A DNA stretch of 31,698 nt from a virus. Below are positions 22,919-28,830 of this stretch, one piece after another (positions within the stretch are counted from its first letter, which is position 1; every line of letters begins with the position of its first letter). The translations under genes and the position numbers were made by a program. The DNA is taken from the IMG/VR virus record IMGVR_UViG_3300009085_000067, positions 1 to 31,698 of that record. One strand, given 5' to 3'. The notes under the pieces were generated by a model that did not search any database, had not been told where the DNA came from, and saw nothing but the letters and a program-made list of their open reading frames with translations.

Positions 22919-22949
22919 AGCTAACATATATTAGACTGAACAGCCTAAC
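22919..22949 (-). other. Array head: attI-like or residual attC boundary
   Basis: On the minus strand GTTAGGC (22949-22943) is followed by GTCTAAT and then GTTAGCT (22925-22919), the box that opens cassette A. An inverted box four bases before a GTTRRRY-like box resembles the simple L/R core of an attI site. The site lacks the long arms of the other attC sites. It may be an attI, a secondary insertion site in the phage, or a deleted attC; I cannot decide. Confidence 0.35.
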
Positions 22950-22964
22950 TTCCCGGAACACTGC

Positions 22965-23141
22965 CTATCTCCCGCCGTCAATCTTCTGCCGTTTCGCACG
23001 GCCAACTCTTGCCTCGCGCCTTTTCAGCCATTCCTCGAAAGCTTTACGAGCCATTATCCCGATTTCCTTCTCGTGTTCACCGAGTGAAACGAATCGTGAA
23101 ACCTGTTCGTCTGTCGCGTCAAAAACCACCCTTCTAGCCAT
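22965..23141 (-). CDS. Small RHH-like DNA-binding protein
   Basis: The 58-residue basic protein starts at ATG 23141 eight bases after a perfect AAGGAGG. MARRVVFDATDEQVSRFVSL followed by the helix IMARKAFEEWLKRREARV has the strand-helix-helix layout of Arc/MetJ-type ribbon-helix-helix repressors. A promoter (23172-23200) lies just upstream. It is the first gene upstream of the cassette array and could regulate the early transcript. The fold is inferred by eye. Confidence 0.6.
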   Translation of the reverse strand: MARRVVFDATDEQVSRFVSLGEHEKEIGIMARKAFEEWLKRREARVGRAKRQKIDGGR

Positions 23142-23171
23142 GTAAATTACCTCCTTTATGTAACTAGATGA

Positions 23172-23200
23172 ATTGTACTACAAGATTGAAGGCCTGTACA
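23172..23200 (-). promoter_or_regulatory. Promoter for the RHH-like gene and cassette array
   Basis: Minus strand TGTACA (-35 region, 4/6, at 23200-23195) and TACAAT (-10, 5/6, at 23177-23172) are 17 bases apart. It could drive the RHH-like gene and the cassettes beyond it. Confidence 0.4.
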
Positions 23201-23242
23201 GGGTTGCGCCTTATAGAGCGGCCTATGCGCAAGATATAAATG

Positions 23243-23896
23243 CTATTTGTTTGCTTTTTTCATATGTGCGTGAAAATCGTCAATAATCGCCTTGACGAAG
23301 CCGTCATTCCATCGGTTCCGGCCCATATCTTCCAGCTCGTCAATCTTCGCTTTTATCAGGTCAGAAAAGCGAACGGTGTCCCAGAAACTGGAAGTCTCCT
23401 GGAATACGAGGTGATACGTACCGTCGCCGTTGTCGATCTTCTTGACCAGGTGCCCGCGGATTTTGTCCTCTCCCATCTCCGCGACGAGAATGAAAGCTGA
23501 AACGAGGTTGTCCGGTACGTCGATTTCATGTATCGGCGCGTAGTCCTCCATGTCTTTGTCGTAAAGCTGTTGGACGGTAACTCGTGCGCGGGGATCTTCA
23601 TGGTTCAGTATCTCAGCGATATTGGAATAGATTTTCCAAAGTAAGGCATTTTCAAGCACCGTCCGATCATCGTAGCGCGCCTTGATTGTGATTTCTAGCT
23701 CTACCGGCTCCTTTCCTTTCGCTATCCGCTTGTCATTTACATCAAACGTATTCTTGATCCAGTCACGGAATATCTGCTTATATCCCAGATCGTAGCGCGC
23801 AATAAATACGTTTTCAGCAAGCCCACGCGAATTGGTAGAAACGAAACGTCGGTAATCGTCGAGAGATAAGGTTCCACGAAAGAAAAGTTTTTTCAC
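23243..23896 (-). CDS. Unknown early phage protein
   Basis: A 217-residue protein begun at GTG 23896, six bases after AAGGAG; the frame is open further upstream but without a better site. It opens KKLFFRGTLSLDDYRRFVS, and has a middle helical region and a C-terminal charged helix (IIDDFHAHMKKANK). It lies after ssb in the leftward early operon, so a role in replication or recombination is possible. No family recognised. Confidence 0.75.
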   Translation of the reverse strand: MKKLFFRGTLSLDDYRRFVSTNSRGLAENVFIARYDLGYKQIFRDWIKNTFDVNDKRIAKGKEPVELEITIKARYDDRTVLENALLWKIYSNIAEILNHEDPRARVTVQQLYDKDMEDYAPIHEIDVPDNLVSAFILVAEMGEDKIRGHLVKKIDNGDGTYHLVFQETSSFWDTVRFSDLIKAKIDELEDMGRNRWNDGFVKAIIDDFHAHMKKANK

Positions 23897-23946
23897 CGAT
23901 TTCTCCTTGAATGCTCCCGCCCGGTATTGAGCGGGAGCGGTGTGCA

Positions 23947-24387
23947 TCAGTACAGAATGTCATCCGGGAAATCGGAGGGAACTGAGTCATCAGGCGGAGC
24001 GTCGTTCTTTGTTTCGTTTGCCAGAGAACGCTCCTGCTGTGCAGAATTACCCTTAGCTTTATCTAAACCACCGAGAAGCTGGATGTTGTTCGCGTTGACT
24101 TCGATCTTTGATCGAGCCTGCCCATCCTGCTCCCATCGGTTCTGATGAAGCTCTCCTTCGACGGCGACCTGCTTTCCTTTCACCAGATACTGGTTAAGAG
24201 CCTCGCCGGTTTTCCCCCAGCACACGATGTCAAAAAAACTTGTTTCTTCAACCCACTGCTCTCCCTGCTTTTTGCGCTTGCAGACTGCGATAGCGAACTT
24301 GCACACTGCCATACCGCCGCTAGTGTATTTAAGCACCGCGTCTCGCGTAAGCCTGCCGATTAAAAGAACGTGATTTACGTCTGCCAT
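23947..24387 (-). CDS. ssb: Single-stranded DNA-binding protein
   Basis: The 146-residue protein has the OB-fold SSB pattern: NHVLLIGRLTRDAVLKYT (residues 5-22), FAIAVCKRKK, FFDIVCWGKTGEALNQYLVKG and VEGELHQNRWEQDG. A disordered acidic tail ends PSDFPDDILY, an acidic tip comparable to the DDDIPF partner-binding tip of bacterial SSB. It protects ssDNA in phage replication and recombination, and lies beside a Rad52-like annealing gene, as usual. GGAG precedes ATG 24387. Confidence 0.93.
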   Translation of the reverse strand: MADVNHVLLIGRLTRDAVLKYTSGGMAVCKFAIAVCKRKKQGEQWVEETSFFDIVCWGKTGEALNQYLVKGKQVAVEGELHQNRWEQDGQARSKIEVNANNIQLLGGLDKAKGNSAQQERSLANETKNDAPPDDSVPSDFPDDILY

Positions 24388-24389
24388 AT

Positions 24390-25280
24390 TTACTCCTCTA
24401 CCTTTTCGTAGGTAATTCCGTTGTCAATCATGTACTGCCGCAAGGCGAACAGCACTGATTTCTTTCCCTTGAAGCGCATTGTGTAAGTCATTACCGGGTC
24501 AAGGTCTGCCGTGTCTCCATTCGCCTGCGCGGACAATGTTGCAATAGGCTCGTTTTCCTGCGCCTTGACCTCCTCGCGGCCGAGTTCTTCTTGAGCTTCG
24601 CGCCTTGACTTTGCTTCCTCGCGCTCTTTTCGTTCTGTCTCCTCGCGGGCAAGACGTTCGCGGTTTTCCTTGATTCGGTTCCACTTTTCGGAGGCCTTGC
24701 TGATGTCGAGCGTGTCAAGGAAAAAGGGTTTGAGAATTGCGAGTGCCTCTGTGTCGATTCCGAGCGTTTCGAGCGTCTTGATCCCGGCATAAATGTCGGA
24801 AATCTTCTTTTCGATCTCGGCATACACGTCTTTGTTTTTCGCTGTTTTATTCAACCAGCGGTCATCGAAAATCTTTTCGAGTGATACGAGATCGAAGTTT
24901 TGACACTCCCAAAACTGCTTTATCTGCGCACGCTTGACGGCCTTTTCTCCCTCTTCCCTTGTCTTGACGATTGCGTCAAGCTCAAGAGCGGCGGCATCGA
25001 TGTCTTTTTCGACCTTCTTGCACCGCGTCTCGAAAGAGTCGATCTTAAATCGCGCCATTGCATTTTTTATGATCTCGATCCGCTTCATCGAAACGGTATT
25101 CTTTGAAGTGTTCAATGTAGCGCGGTCTTTTTTTGCCGCGTCTGCATCGCCCTTGTAGTTTTCCGGAGCATACGCTACCAGTTTCTCGGCAACGAACCTT
25201 TCAAGATCGTCGATGTTTGTTACCAGCACGCCTTCATTTGATTCGATCTCGATAAGCGCAATTTCTTTTGACTCGCTCAT
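24390..25280 (-). CDS. DUF1351-family protein (recombination cluster)
   Basis: The 296-residue protein is mostly helical and charged: KKDRATLNTSKNTVSMKRIEI (residues about 50-70 in part), KDIDAAALELDAIVKTREEGEKAVKRAQIKQFW, and a long Glu/Arg coiled coil (about 205-245). The last 50 residues form a small alpha/beta part. This is the DUF1351 pattern; such genes accompany phage annealing proteins, and the protein probably helps recombination. Start overlaps the previous stop by four bases. Confidence 0.8.
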   Translation of the reverse strand: MSESKEIALIEIESNEGVLVTNIDDLERFVAEKLVAYAPENYKGDADAAKKDRATLNTSKNTVSMKRIEIIKNAMARFKIDSFETRCKKVEKDIDAAALELDAIVKTREEGEKAVKRAQIKQFWECQNFDLVSLEKIFDDRWLNKTAKNKDVYAEIEKKISDIYAGIKTLETLGIDTEALAILKPFFLDTLDISKASEKWNRIKENRERLAREETERKEREEAKSRREAQEELGREEVKAQENEPIATLSAQANGDTADLDPVMTYTMRFKGKKSVLFALRQYMIDNGITYEKVEE

Positions 25281-25912
25281 TTACATGTCTCCTGTTTTTT
25301 CGCCCAGTCAATCCACTGGATTATCTTCTCAATGTTTCCATTCTTTACCGCGTTACCGGCACGAATGGCATTTTCTGAATCAAACTTCCCTCCCGCAATT
25401 AGGGCCTCAAGTTCAACGGTGCGCTTTTCAAGCTCGACGTTTTTCTGATTCGGCTCTACATCGTCGGCGTATTTAGCGCCATCCCAGCGTCCGGAATAGA
25501 TGTCAGCCGCAACTCCGAGCATCTTGAGTGCGGTTCCGAGCGCGTCGGTGATAGCCATTTTGTACCCTTCATCGTTTGGCTTTGCGCGCTTTGGGCCGTT
25601 CTGCTCGTATCCCTTGACCATATCGACAAGTGTGTTGCCACCTGCCGCCGGTATCGGGTCGCTCCATTTGTCACCATCCTTGACGAATACGTTTACCTGC
25701 GCGAATGCAAGTACCGTTCCGTCGGAGGTAGGATAGTCCCATAGCTTGACTACTTCATACTTCCACGCAGTTCCGCATGGGCCGAAAACCTTGTCCATTA
25801 TCTCATACCGCCATTGAGGATTGATGTCGGTCTTGCCCTTGAGGTCGCCTGCCTGAATCTGGCGCAACGCGGATACCGGCGGGCGGCGCAACTTGTCGTA
25901 GTTCTCGCTCAT
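25277..25912 (-). CDS. Rad52-superfamily-like ssDNA annealing protein
   Basis: The 211-residue protein has INPQWRYEIMDKVFGPCGTAWKYEV (residues about 30-54 in part), PIPAAGGNTLVDM and NDEGYKMAITDALGTALKMLGVAADIYSG. This set of motifs is typical of phage Rad52/22-like annealing proteins, where the TDAxxxALKxLG helix is the strongest mark. Such proteins anneal single strands in phage recombination together with SSB. The next two genes (DUF1351, ssb) complete the module. Confidence 0.75.
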   Translation of the reverse strand: MSENYDKLRRPPVSALRQIQAGDLKGKTDINPQWRYEIMDKVFGPCGTAWKYEVVKLWDYPTSDGTVLAFAQVNVFVKDGDKWSDPIPAAGGNTLVDMVKGYEQNGPKRAKPNDEGYKMAITDALGTALKMLGVAADIYSGRWDGAKYADDVEPNQKNVELEKRTVELEALIAGGKFDSENAIRAGNAVKNGNIEKIIQWIDWAKKQETCK

Positions 25913-25923
25913 ATATCTACTCC

Positions 25924-26025
25924 TTAAAAAGTGAATCCGTTTTCAATAAGATGGCTGATGAAAGAAGCGATGGCAACCGTGACGGCGACGAAGCCCGCAG
26001 CGAAAAGCACCCTGAACACTTTCAT
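25924..26025 (-). CDS. 33-residue single-TM peptide
   Basis: ATG 26025 overlaps the stop of the upstream gene (ATGA), and the frame ends at 25924. The product has a basic start (MKVFR) and one hydrophobic segment (VLFAAGFVAVTVAIASFI), then SHLIENGFTF. Coupling to the upstream gene supports it; the ribosome binding site is weak. A membrane peptide of unknown role. Confidence 0.5.
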   Translation of the reverse strand: MKVFRVLFAAGFVAVTVAIASFISHLIENGFTF

Positions 26026-26309
26026 ACCGGCCGCTCTCCCGTCATGACGCGTCCCGTCTGGCTCTTGAGGTAAGAAATATCACTGGCGATCAATCCGGCA
26101 AGGAGCTCCTTTTCCTCCGGGTAGCGGAACAGCCGATCAGCGTGAACGGTATCCGACTCGCCTTTCTTGAAGCCGGTAACGTGCTTGATGTCAACACCGA
26201 ATCCGAGGCGTGTTCCTGGATTCGCCACGATCTCGACCAGCTCGACAATGCCGGAAAGATGATAATTCCAGCACACTTCCCCGGCTTCCAATGCTTTTCC
26301 CTCGTCCAT
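26022..26309 (-). CDS. Hypothetical protein, first gene of the leftward early operon
   Basis: A 95-residue acidic protein starting at ATG 26309 with GGGGG seven bases upstream. It contains LSGIVELVEIVANPGTRLGF and DVKHVTGF-like beta segments and a helix EEKELLAGLIASDISYL. It directly follows a near-consensus promoter, so it should be made early and strongly. No family recognised. Confidence 0.7.
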   Translation of the reverse strand: MDEGKALEAGEVCWNYHLSGIVELVEIVANPGTRLGFGVDIKHVTGFKKGESDTVHADRLFRYPEEKELLAGLIASDISYLKSQTGRVMTGERPV

Positions 26310-26332
26310 CTAAGTGCCCCCTGATATTTGAA

Positions 26333-26361
26333 AGTATAATACAACATTATAAACGTGTAAA
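26333..26361 (-). promoter_or_regulatory. Strong promoter of the leftward early operon
   Basis: Minus strand TTTACA (26361-26356) and TATACT (26338-26333), spaced 17 bases, 5/6 matches each. The start of transcription lies near 26326, about 17 bases before the first gene. The hexamers equal those of the promoter at 590-619. Confidence 0.7.
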
Positions 26362-26399
26362 GTATAAAATGCACAAATAGCAGAAATATATTAGCAAAT

Positions 26400-26502
26400 C
26401 GGTTATATATAAGTAAACACGGTATATATAGAAGAGAAGCAGAAAAACGCTCAAAAATAGTGAAATAAAATGCTTATAATACTGGACGGAAATATATAAC
26501 CG
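26400..26502. promoter_or_regulatory. AT-rich divergent control region with repeated CGGTTATATAT motif
   Basis: The 225 bases between divergent early genes (26310-26534) hold no gene. CGGTTATATAT occurs at 26400-26410 and inverted at 26492-26502; a one-base-shorter copy, CGGTATATATA, starts near 26420. These could be operators for an early regulator, or unwinding and initiator repeats of an origin. Confidence 0.45.
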
Positions 26503-26511
26503 TGCTATATT
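26483..26511 (+). promoter_or_regulatory. Possible rightward early promoter
   Basis: TGGACG (4/6) at 26483-26488 and TATATT (5/6) at 26506-26511, spaced 17 bases. It lies just before the first rightward gene and overlaps the inverted CGGTTATATAT copy, which would suit repression. Confidence 0.4.
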
Positions 26512-26534
26512 TAACACATACAGGAAGTGCAGAA

Positions 26535-26783
26535 ATGAAAGCAGTCAGCGGAAACATAATCGTCAATCACGTGGCAATGGCACTCTTCGGGAGCGCGGGA
26601 AGCGTCCGCCGTGTACACGCCGAACTTCTTTCCTACTCGCCAGACCGCTGGGGGCACAAGGTGGAAATCCGACTGGTTGACGGAACGTTTGTTTCCGGTC
26701 GGTACTCTCGCGGGCATCGGTTCAACGGAACGGTTACGAAAAACGGTCAGGTCAGGGCGCACCGCTCATTTCGGGCGGCATAA
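26535..26783 (+). CDS. Small early hypothetical protein
   Basis: The 82-residue protein from ATG 26535 (AGGAAG upstream) is Arg/His/Gly-rich and basic, with VRRVHAELLSYSPDRWGHKVEIRLVDGTFVSGRYSRGHRF as a probable beta-rich middle. It is the first gene of the rightward early region. The frame is open further upstream without a ribosome binding site. No family recognised. Confidence 0.6.
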   Translation: MKAVSGNIIVNHVAMALFGSAGSVRRVHAELLSYSPDRWGHKVEIRLVDGTFVSGRYSRGHRFNGTVTKNGQVRAHRSFRAA

Positions 26784-26826
26784 ATACATAAACACGCCGG
26801 GAGCGCATCCCGGTAAAGGAAACACC

Positions 26827-27003
26827 ATGAATGTAAAAGCAAGATCAATCGGATGGCTACACAACGAAGATGAAGGTACGGTAACGCTCACGATCGTTCC
26901 TGATGGCGGGACACTCCCAATAAGGAAAAAAGTAAGTAAACGTGATTTTTTTGCCGTAAAGGAAGACAAAAAACTGCTAGATTCTTTTATTAAGGCGTTA
27001 TGA
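26827..27003 (+). CDS. Small early hypothetical protein
   Basis: The 58-residue protein starts at ATG 26827, preceded by AAAGGAAACACC, and begins MNVKARSIGWLHNEDEGTV; the rest is charged and alpha/beta. An upstream extension of the frame exists but would overlap the previous gene and lacks a start signal. Function unknown. Confidence 0.6.
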   Translation: MNVKARSIGWLHNEDEGTVTLTIVPDGGTLPIRKKVSKRDFFAVKEDKKLLDSFIKAL

Positions 27004-27025
27004 TTTTATCAATTGGAGCATCAAT

Positions 27026-27256
27026 ATGACAAGTAATGATGAAGTACTAAAAGACCGGCGCGTCCGTTTCGCAATACAGAAAGGCGAGTATAGCCGTGCG
27101 ATAAGTTTATTCTTACAGATAAAGTTTCCCGGCAAGGCACTCGAAGAACTTGCAAGACTCCCGAATGACGCGATCCGCGGAGCTCAGGTAGCAGTAGACA
27201 ATGCGTTTCACGAAAAATGGACGAGAGAAAAAGAGATGGCAAAGGAGATGAGATGA
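27026..27256 (+). CDS. Small early hypothetical protein
   Basis: A 76-residue charged, mostly helical protein (MTSNDEVLKDRRVRFAIQKG, then LEELARLPNDAIRGAQVAVD). TTGGAG lies eight bases before the ATG. Its stop overlaps the next start (ATGA), beginning a run of four tightly coupled small genes. No family recognised. Confidence 0.65.
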   Translation: MTSNDEVLKDRRVRFAIQKGEYSRAISLFLQIKFPGKALEELARLPNDAIRGAQVAVDNAFHEKWTREKEMAKEMR

Positions 27257-27486
27257 AAACAGACGGCACAATACAGGCTTTTCCTTTTCAGTCAGTAAGC
27301 CCGAGCGGAGAACCGAATAGTCCAGAATTAGGCGTGACCCTCCGCGACTATTTCGCCTTACACGCAAGCGATGGAGATATTCTAGATATGCAGACAAGCA
27401 AGCCTTCTGGATATATAAACCGGCAGTGTGCGAGGTACATGGTTGCTGATGCCATGCTTGCCGAGCGCGAGAAGGTGGCAGAATGA
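27253..27486 (+). CDS. Common small phage protein with TLRDYFA and MVADAMLAER motifs
   Basis: The 77-residue protein starts at ATG 27253. It contains GVTLRDYFALHA (residues about 27-38) and CARYMVADAMLAEREK near the end, a pairing seen in many small phage proteins of unknown function. Both ends overlap neighbours by four bases. Confidence 0.7.
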   Translation: MKTDGTIQAFPFQSVSPSGEPNSPELGVTLRDYFALHASDGDILDMQTSKPSGYINRQCARYMVADAMLAEREKVAE

Positions 27487-27587
27487 AACGCGAGAAAGGG
27501 ATCTACTACATCAAGTACCGTGGAGACTGGCTCTTCATCGGCGGAAACCTACATGACGCAATGGAAAATGCGAGGCTGTTTCTATGA
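27483..27587 (+). CDS. 34-residue hypothetical protein
   Basis: ATG 27483 overlaps the previous stop, and its own stop overlaps the next start. The product MKREKGIYYIKYRGDWLFIG and a short helix is aromatic and basic. Its place in a coupled chain of four genes supports it. Confidence 0.5.
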   Translation: MKREKGIYYIKYRGDWLFIGGNLHDAMENARLFL

Positions 27588-27757
27588 CCGGCAAGTGTCT
27601 TTATTACCAGTCAGGAAAGTGCGTTTTCGAGTACCCATGTGCCAAAAAGATCGGTGCCGGGCATCCGGTTCCGTGCAGGGTAAAAGGCAATCTCGACTTC
27701 GACAGAATACAGGCGGCAGAGAAAAAAGCCGGTATGTCCGCGGATGGTACGAAATAG
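27584..27757 (+). CDS. Small cysteine-containing protein, possible zinc binder
   Basis: The 57-residue protein has Cys at positions 5, 13, 20 and 31 (MTGKCLYYQSGKCVFEYPCA), spaced as in small zinc-binding modules though matching no family I know. It ends the coupled early chain; a promoter follows at 27778. Confidence 0.55.
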   Translation: MTGKCLYYQSGKCVFEYPCAKKIGAGHPVPCRVKGNLDFDRIQAAEKKAGMSADGTK

Positions 27758-27777
27758 GCGCAGTAGGGTATCGGCGA

Positions 27778-27806
27778 TTGACGGCAGTATAAAACCGTGG
27801 TAATAT
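27778..27806 (+). promoter_or_regulatory. Promoter of the replication genes
   Basis: TTGACG (5/6) at 27778-27783 and TAATAT (4/6) at 27801-27806, spaced 17 bases. Transcription would start near 27813 and run through the terminator-containing leader to the replication genes. Confidence 0.5.
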
Positions 27807-27816
27807 TCAGAGGTCA

Positions 27817-27943
27817 GGAACGGCAATTCTTGACAACCGTTTCCCTGTACTGGGAAAATGACAGAGCCTTTATTGAATCTTTGGTGTGACCAGTACCACG
27901 CCTTAACCTTGCCGGGGGATTCAATAAGGGCTTTATTTTTTTT
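27817..27943 (+). terminator. Transcription attenuator (leader with terminator and competing helix)
   Basis: The non-coding stretch 27758-27956 holds this leader. Bases 27865-27879 pair with 27918-27932 (15 bp, one G-U), followed by eight Ts at 27936-27943: a strong terminator placed before the next gene. A 7-bp helix GTACTGG (27847-27853) with CCAGTAC (27890-27896) crosses it and would be exclusive with it, or would form a pseudoknot. An earlier hairpin lies at about 27817-27844. The layout suits attenuation or a riboswitch-type control of the replication genes. Confidence 0.6.
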
Positions 27944-27956
27944 CCAGAGGTGGACG

Positions 27957-28049
27957 ATGGACGAAATCATCAAGATCGAAGAACGCGAAGGAATCAAGAC
28001 TGTCGTTTGTCAGCGCGGGCTTGATTTCATTCTCAAGGCGGTAAAGTAA
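27957..28049 (+). CDS. 30-residue peptide resembling the start of an antirepressor
   Basis: ATG 27957 follows GAGGTGG and encodes MDEIIKIEEREGIKTVVCQRG plus nine more residues, ending one base before the next gene's ATG. The opening resembles the N-terminus of AntA/Rha-type phage regulators, but the DNA-binding part is missing. It may be a remnant whose main role is coupling translation into the initiator gene. Confidence 0.5.
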   Translation: MDEIIKIEEREGIKTVVCQRGLDFILKAVK

Positions 28050-28829
28050 ATGAGCGATACGATAATCAGAAAAGCAGAAAAGACCGAAAACTTCACAATA
28101 GTCGATAATGAAGTACCGAGAAGGTGCGACATATCTGCGAGGGCAAAAGGCATTTACTTCTATCTCATGACGCTTCCGAAGAACTGGGAGATTCACAAAG
28201 AAGAGATATACACACACTTCATAGAGGGACGCGATGCACTCGATACAGCCTGGGCGGAACTGGTGAATACTGGTTATATTCAAAAAGAAATTGTAAGGGA
28301 AAAAGGCATAATAACTGGAACGCGCTGGATAGCCAATGAATCCAGCCGAATCACTGGAAAACCGTCAGACGGGAAACCAGTGACTGGAAAACCGAAATCG
28401 GATAATCCGCAGCTATTAAGTACTGATTCTTTACTAAGTACTGATAAACAAAGTACTAATAATATACCAGCAAAACAGGAAAGGCCGAAGAAAGAGAGAA
28501 AGTCATTCACTCCACCAACTCAAGAAGAAGTCATTGCGTATGTTCTCGAAAAGAAACTTGTAACAAACCCTTATACATTTTTCGAGTACTACGAAAAGCT
28601 CGACTGGAAAGACAACCAGGGAAATCCGGTGAAAAGCTGGAAAGGAAAGGCGGTGACGTGGGATTCACGTGAGAAAGTGAGAAGCCCGAACGCTCAACCG
28701 TATTCCCTTCCCGTCTCTTCCTCTCCGAAAAAGAAAATACAATGCCCCCGCTGCGGCGCGGAAGTCATCGCCGGTCTTTGCACGAAATGCCGAACGCCTG
28801 TTGATTCTGACGGAAAGGAATTGAAATAA
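28050..28829 (+). CDS. Phage replication initiator (HTH protein, origin-binding type)
   Basis: The 259-residue protein starts with a winged-helix-type N-terminal domain (residues about 1-100: AEKTENFTIVDNEVPRRC, ISARAKGIYFYLMTLPKNW, IHKEEIYTHFIEGRDAL), the common phage replisome-organiser layout. A low-complexity linker (about 105-150) follows, whose DNA carries iterons, then a helical part, and a C-terminal zinc ribbon CPRCG and CTKC (residues about 232-250). It lies directly upstream of the DnaB helicase, which it would load at the origin. Confidence 0.75.
   Translation: MSDTIIRKAEKTENFTIVDNEVPRRCDISARAKGIYFYLMTLPKNWEIHKEEIYTHFIEGRDALDTAWAELVNTGYIQKEIVREKGIITGTRWIANESSRITGKPSDGKPVTGKPKSDNPQLLSTDSLLSTDKQSTNNIPAKQERPKKERKSFTPPTQEEVIAYVLEKKLVTNPYTFFEYYEKLDWKDNQGNPVKSWKGKAVTWDSREKVRSPNAQPYSLPVSSSPKKKIQCPRCGAEVIAGLCTKCRTPVDSDGKELK
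28353..28460 (+). repeat. Iterons in the initiator gene, candidate replication origin
   Basis: ACTGGAAAACCG occurs at 28353-28364 and 28383-28394 (30 bases apart). AAGTACTGAT occurs at 28418-28427 and 28436-28445, and AAGTACTAAT at 28451-28460. The palindrome CGGATAATCCG lies at 28399-28409. All lie in the low-complexity linker of the initiator gene, the place where lambdoid and similar phages keep their origin. Confidence 0.55.
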
Positions 28830-28830
28830 A

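Larger units (their letters stand above)
20402..22925 (-). mobile_element. Integron-type gene cassette array (four cassettes, no integrase)
   Basis: Four gene units on the minus strand, 22924-22446, 22445-21919, 21918-20687 and 20686-20402 (the last truncated), are divided by attC-like sites of 53, 61 and 58 bp plus a half site. The box opening each cassette, GTTAGCT, GTTAGGT, GTTAGAA or GTTAGAT, is exactly complementary to the R'' box closing that same cassette (AGCTAAC, ACCTAAC, TTCTAAC, ATCTAAC), while the two ends of any one attC do not match fully. That is the expected trace of cassettes inserting as circles cut at G^TT. No tyrosine recombinase is visible, so the array belongs with clusters of attC sites lacking integrase (CALIN). 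Genes face the same way as the phage early operon. Confidence 0.88.
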
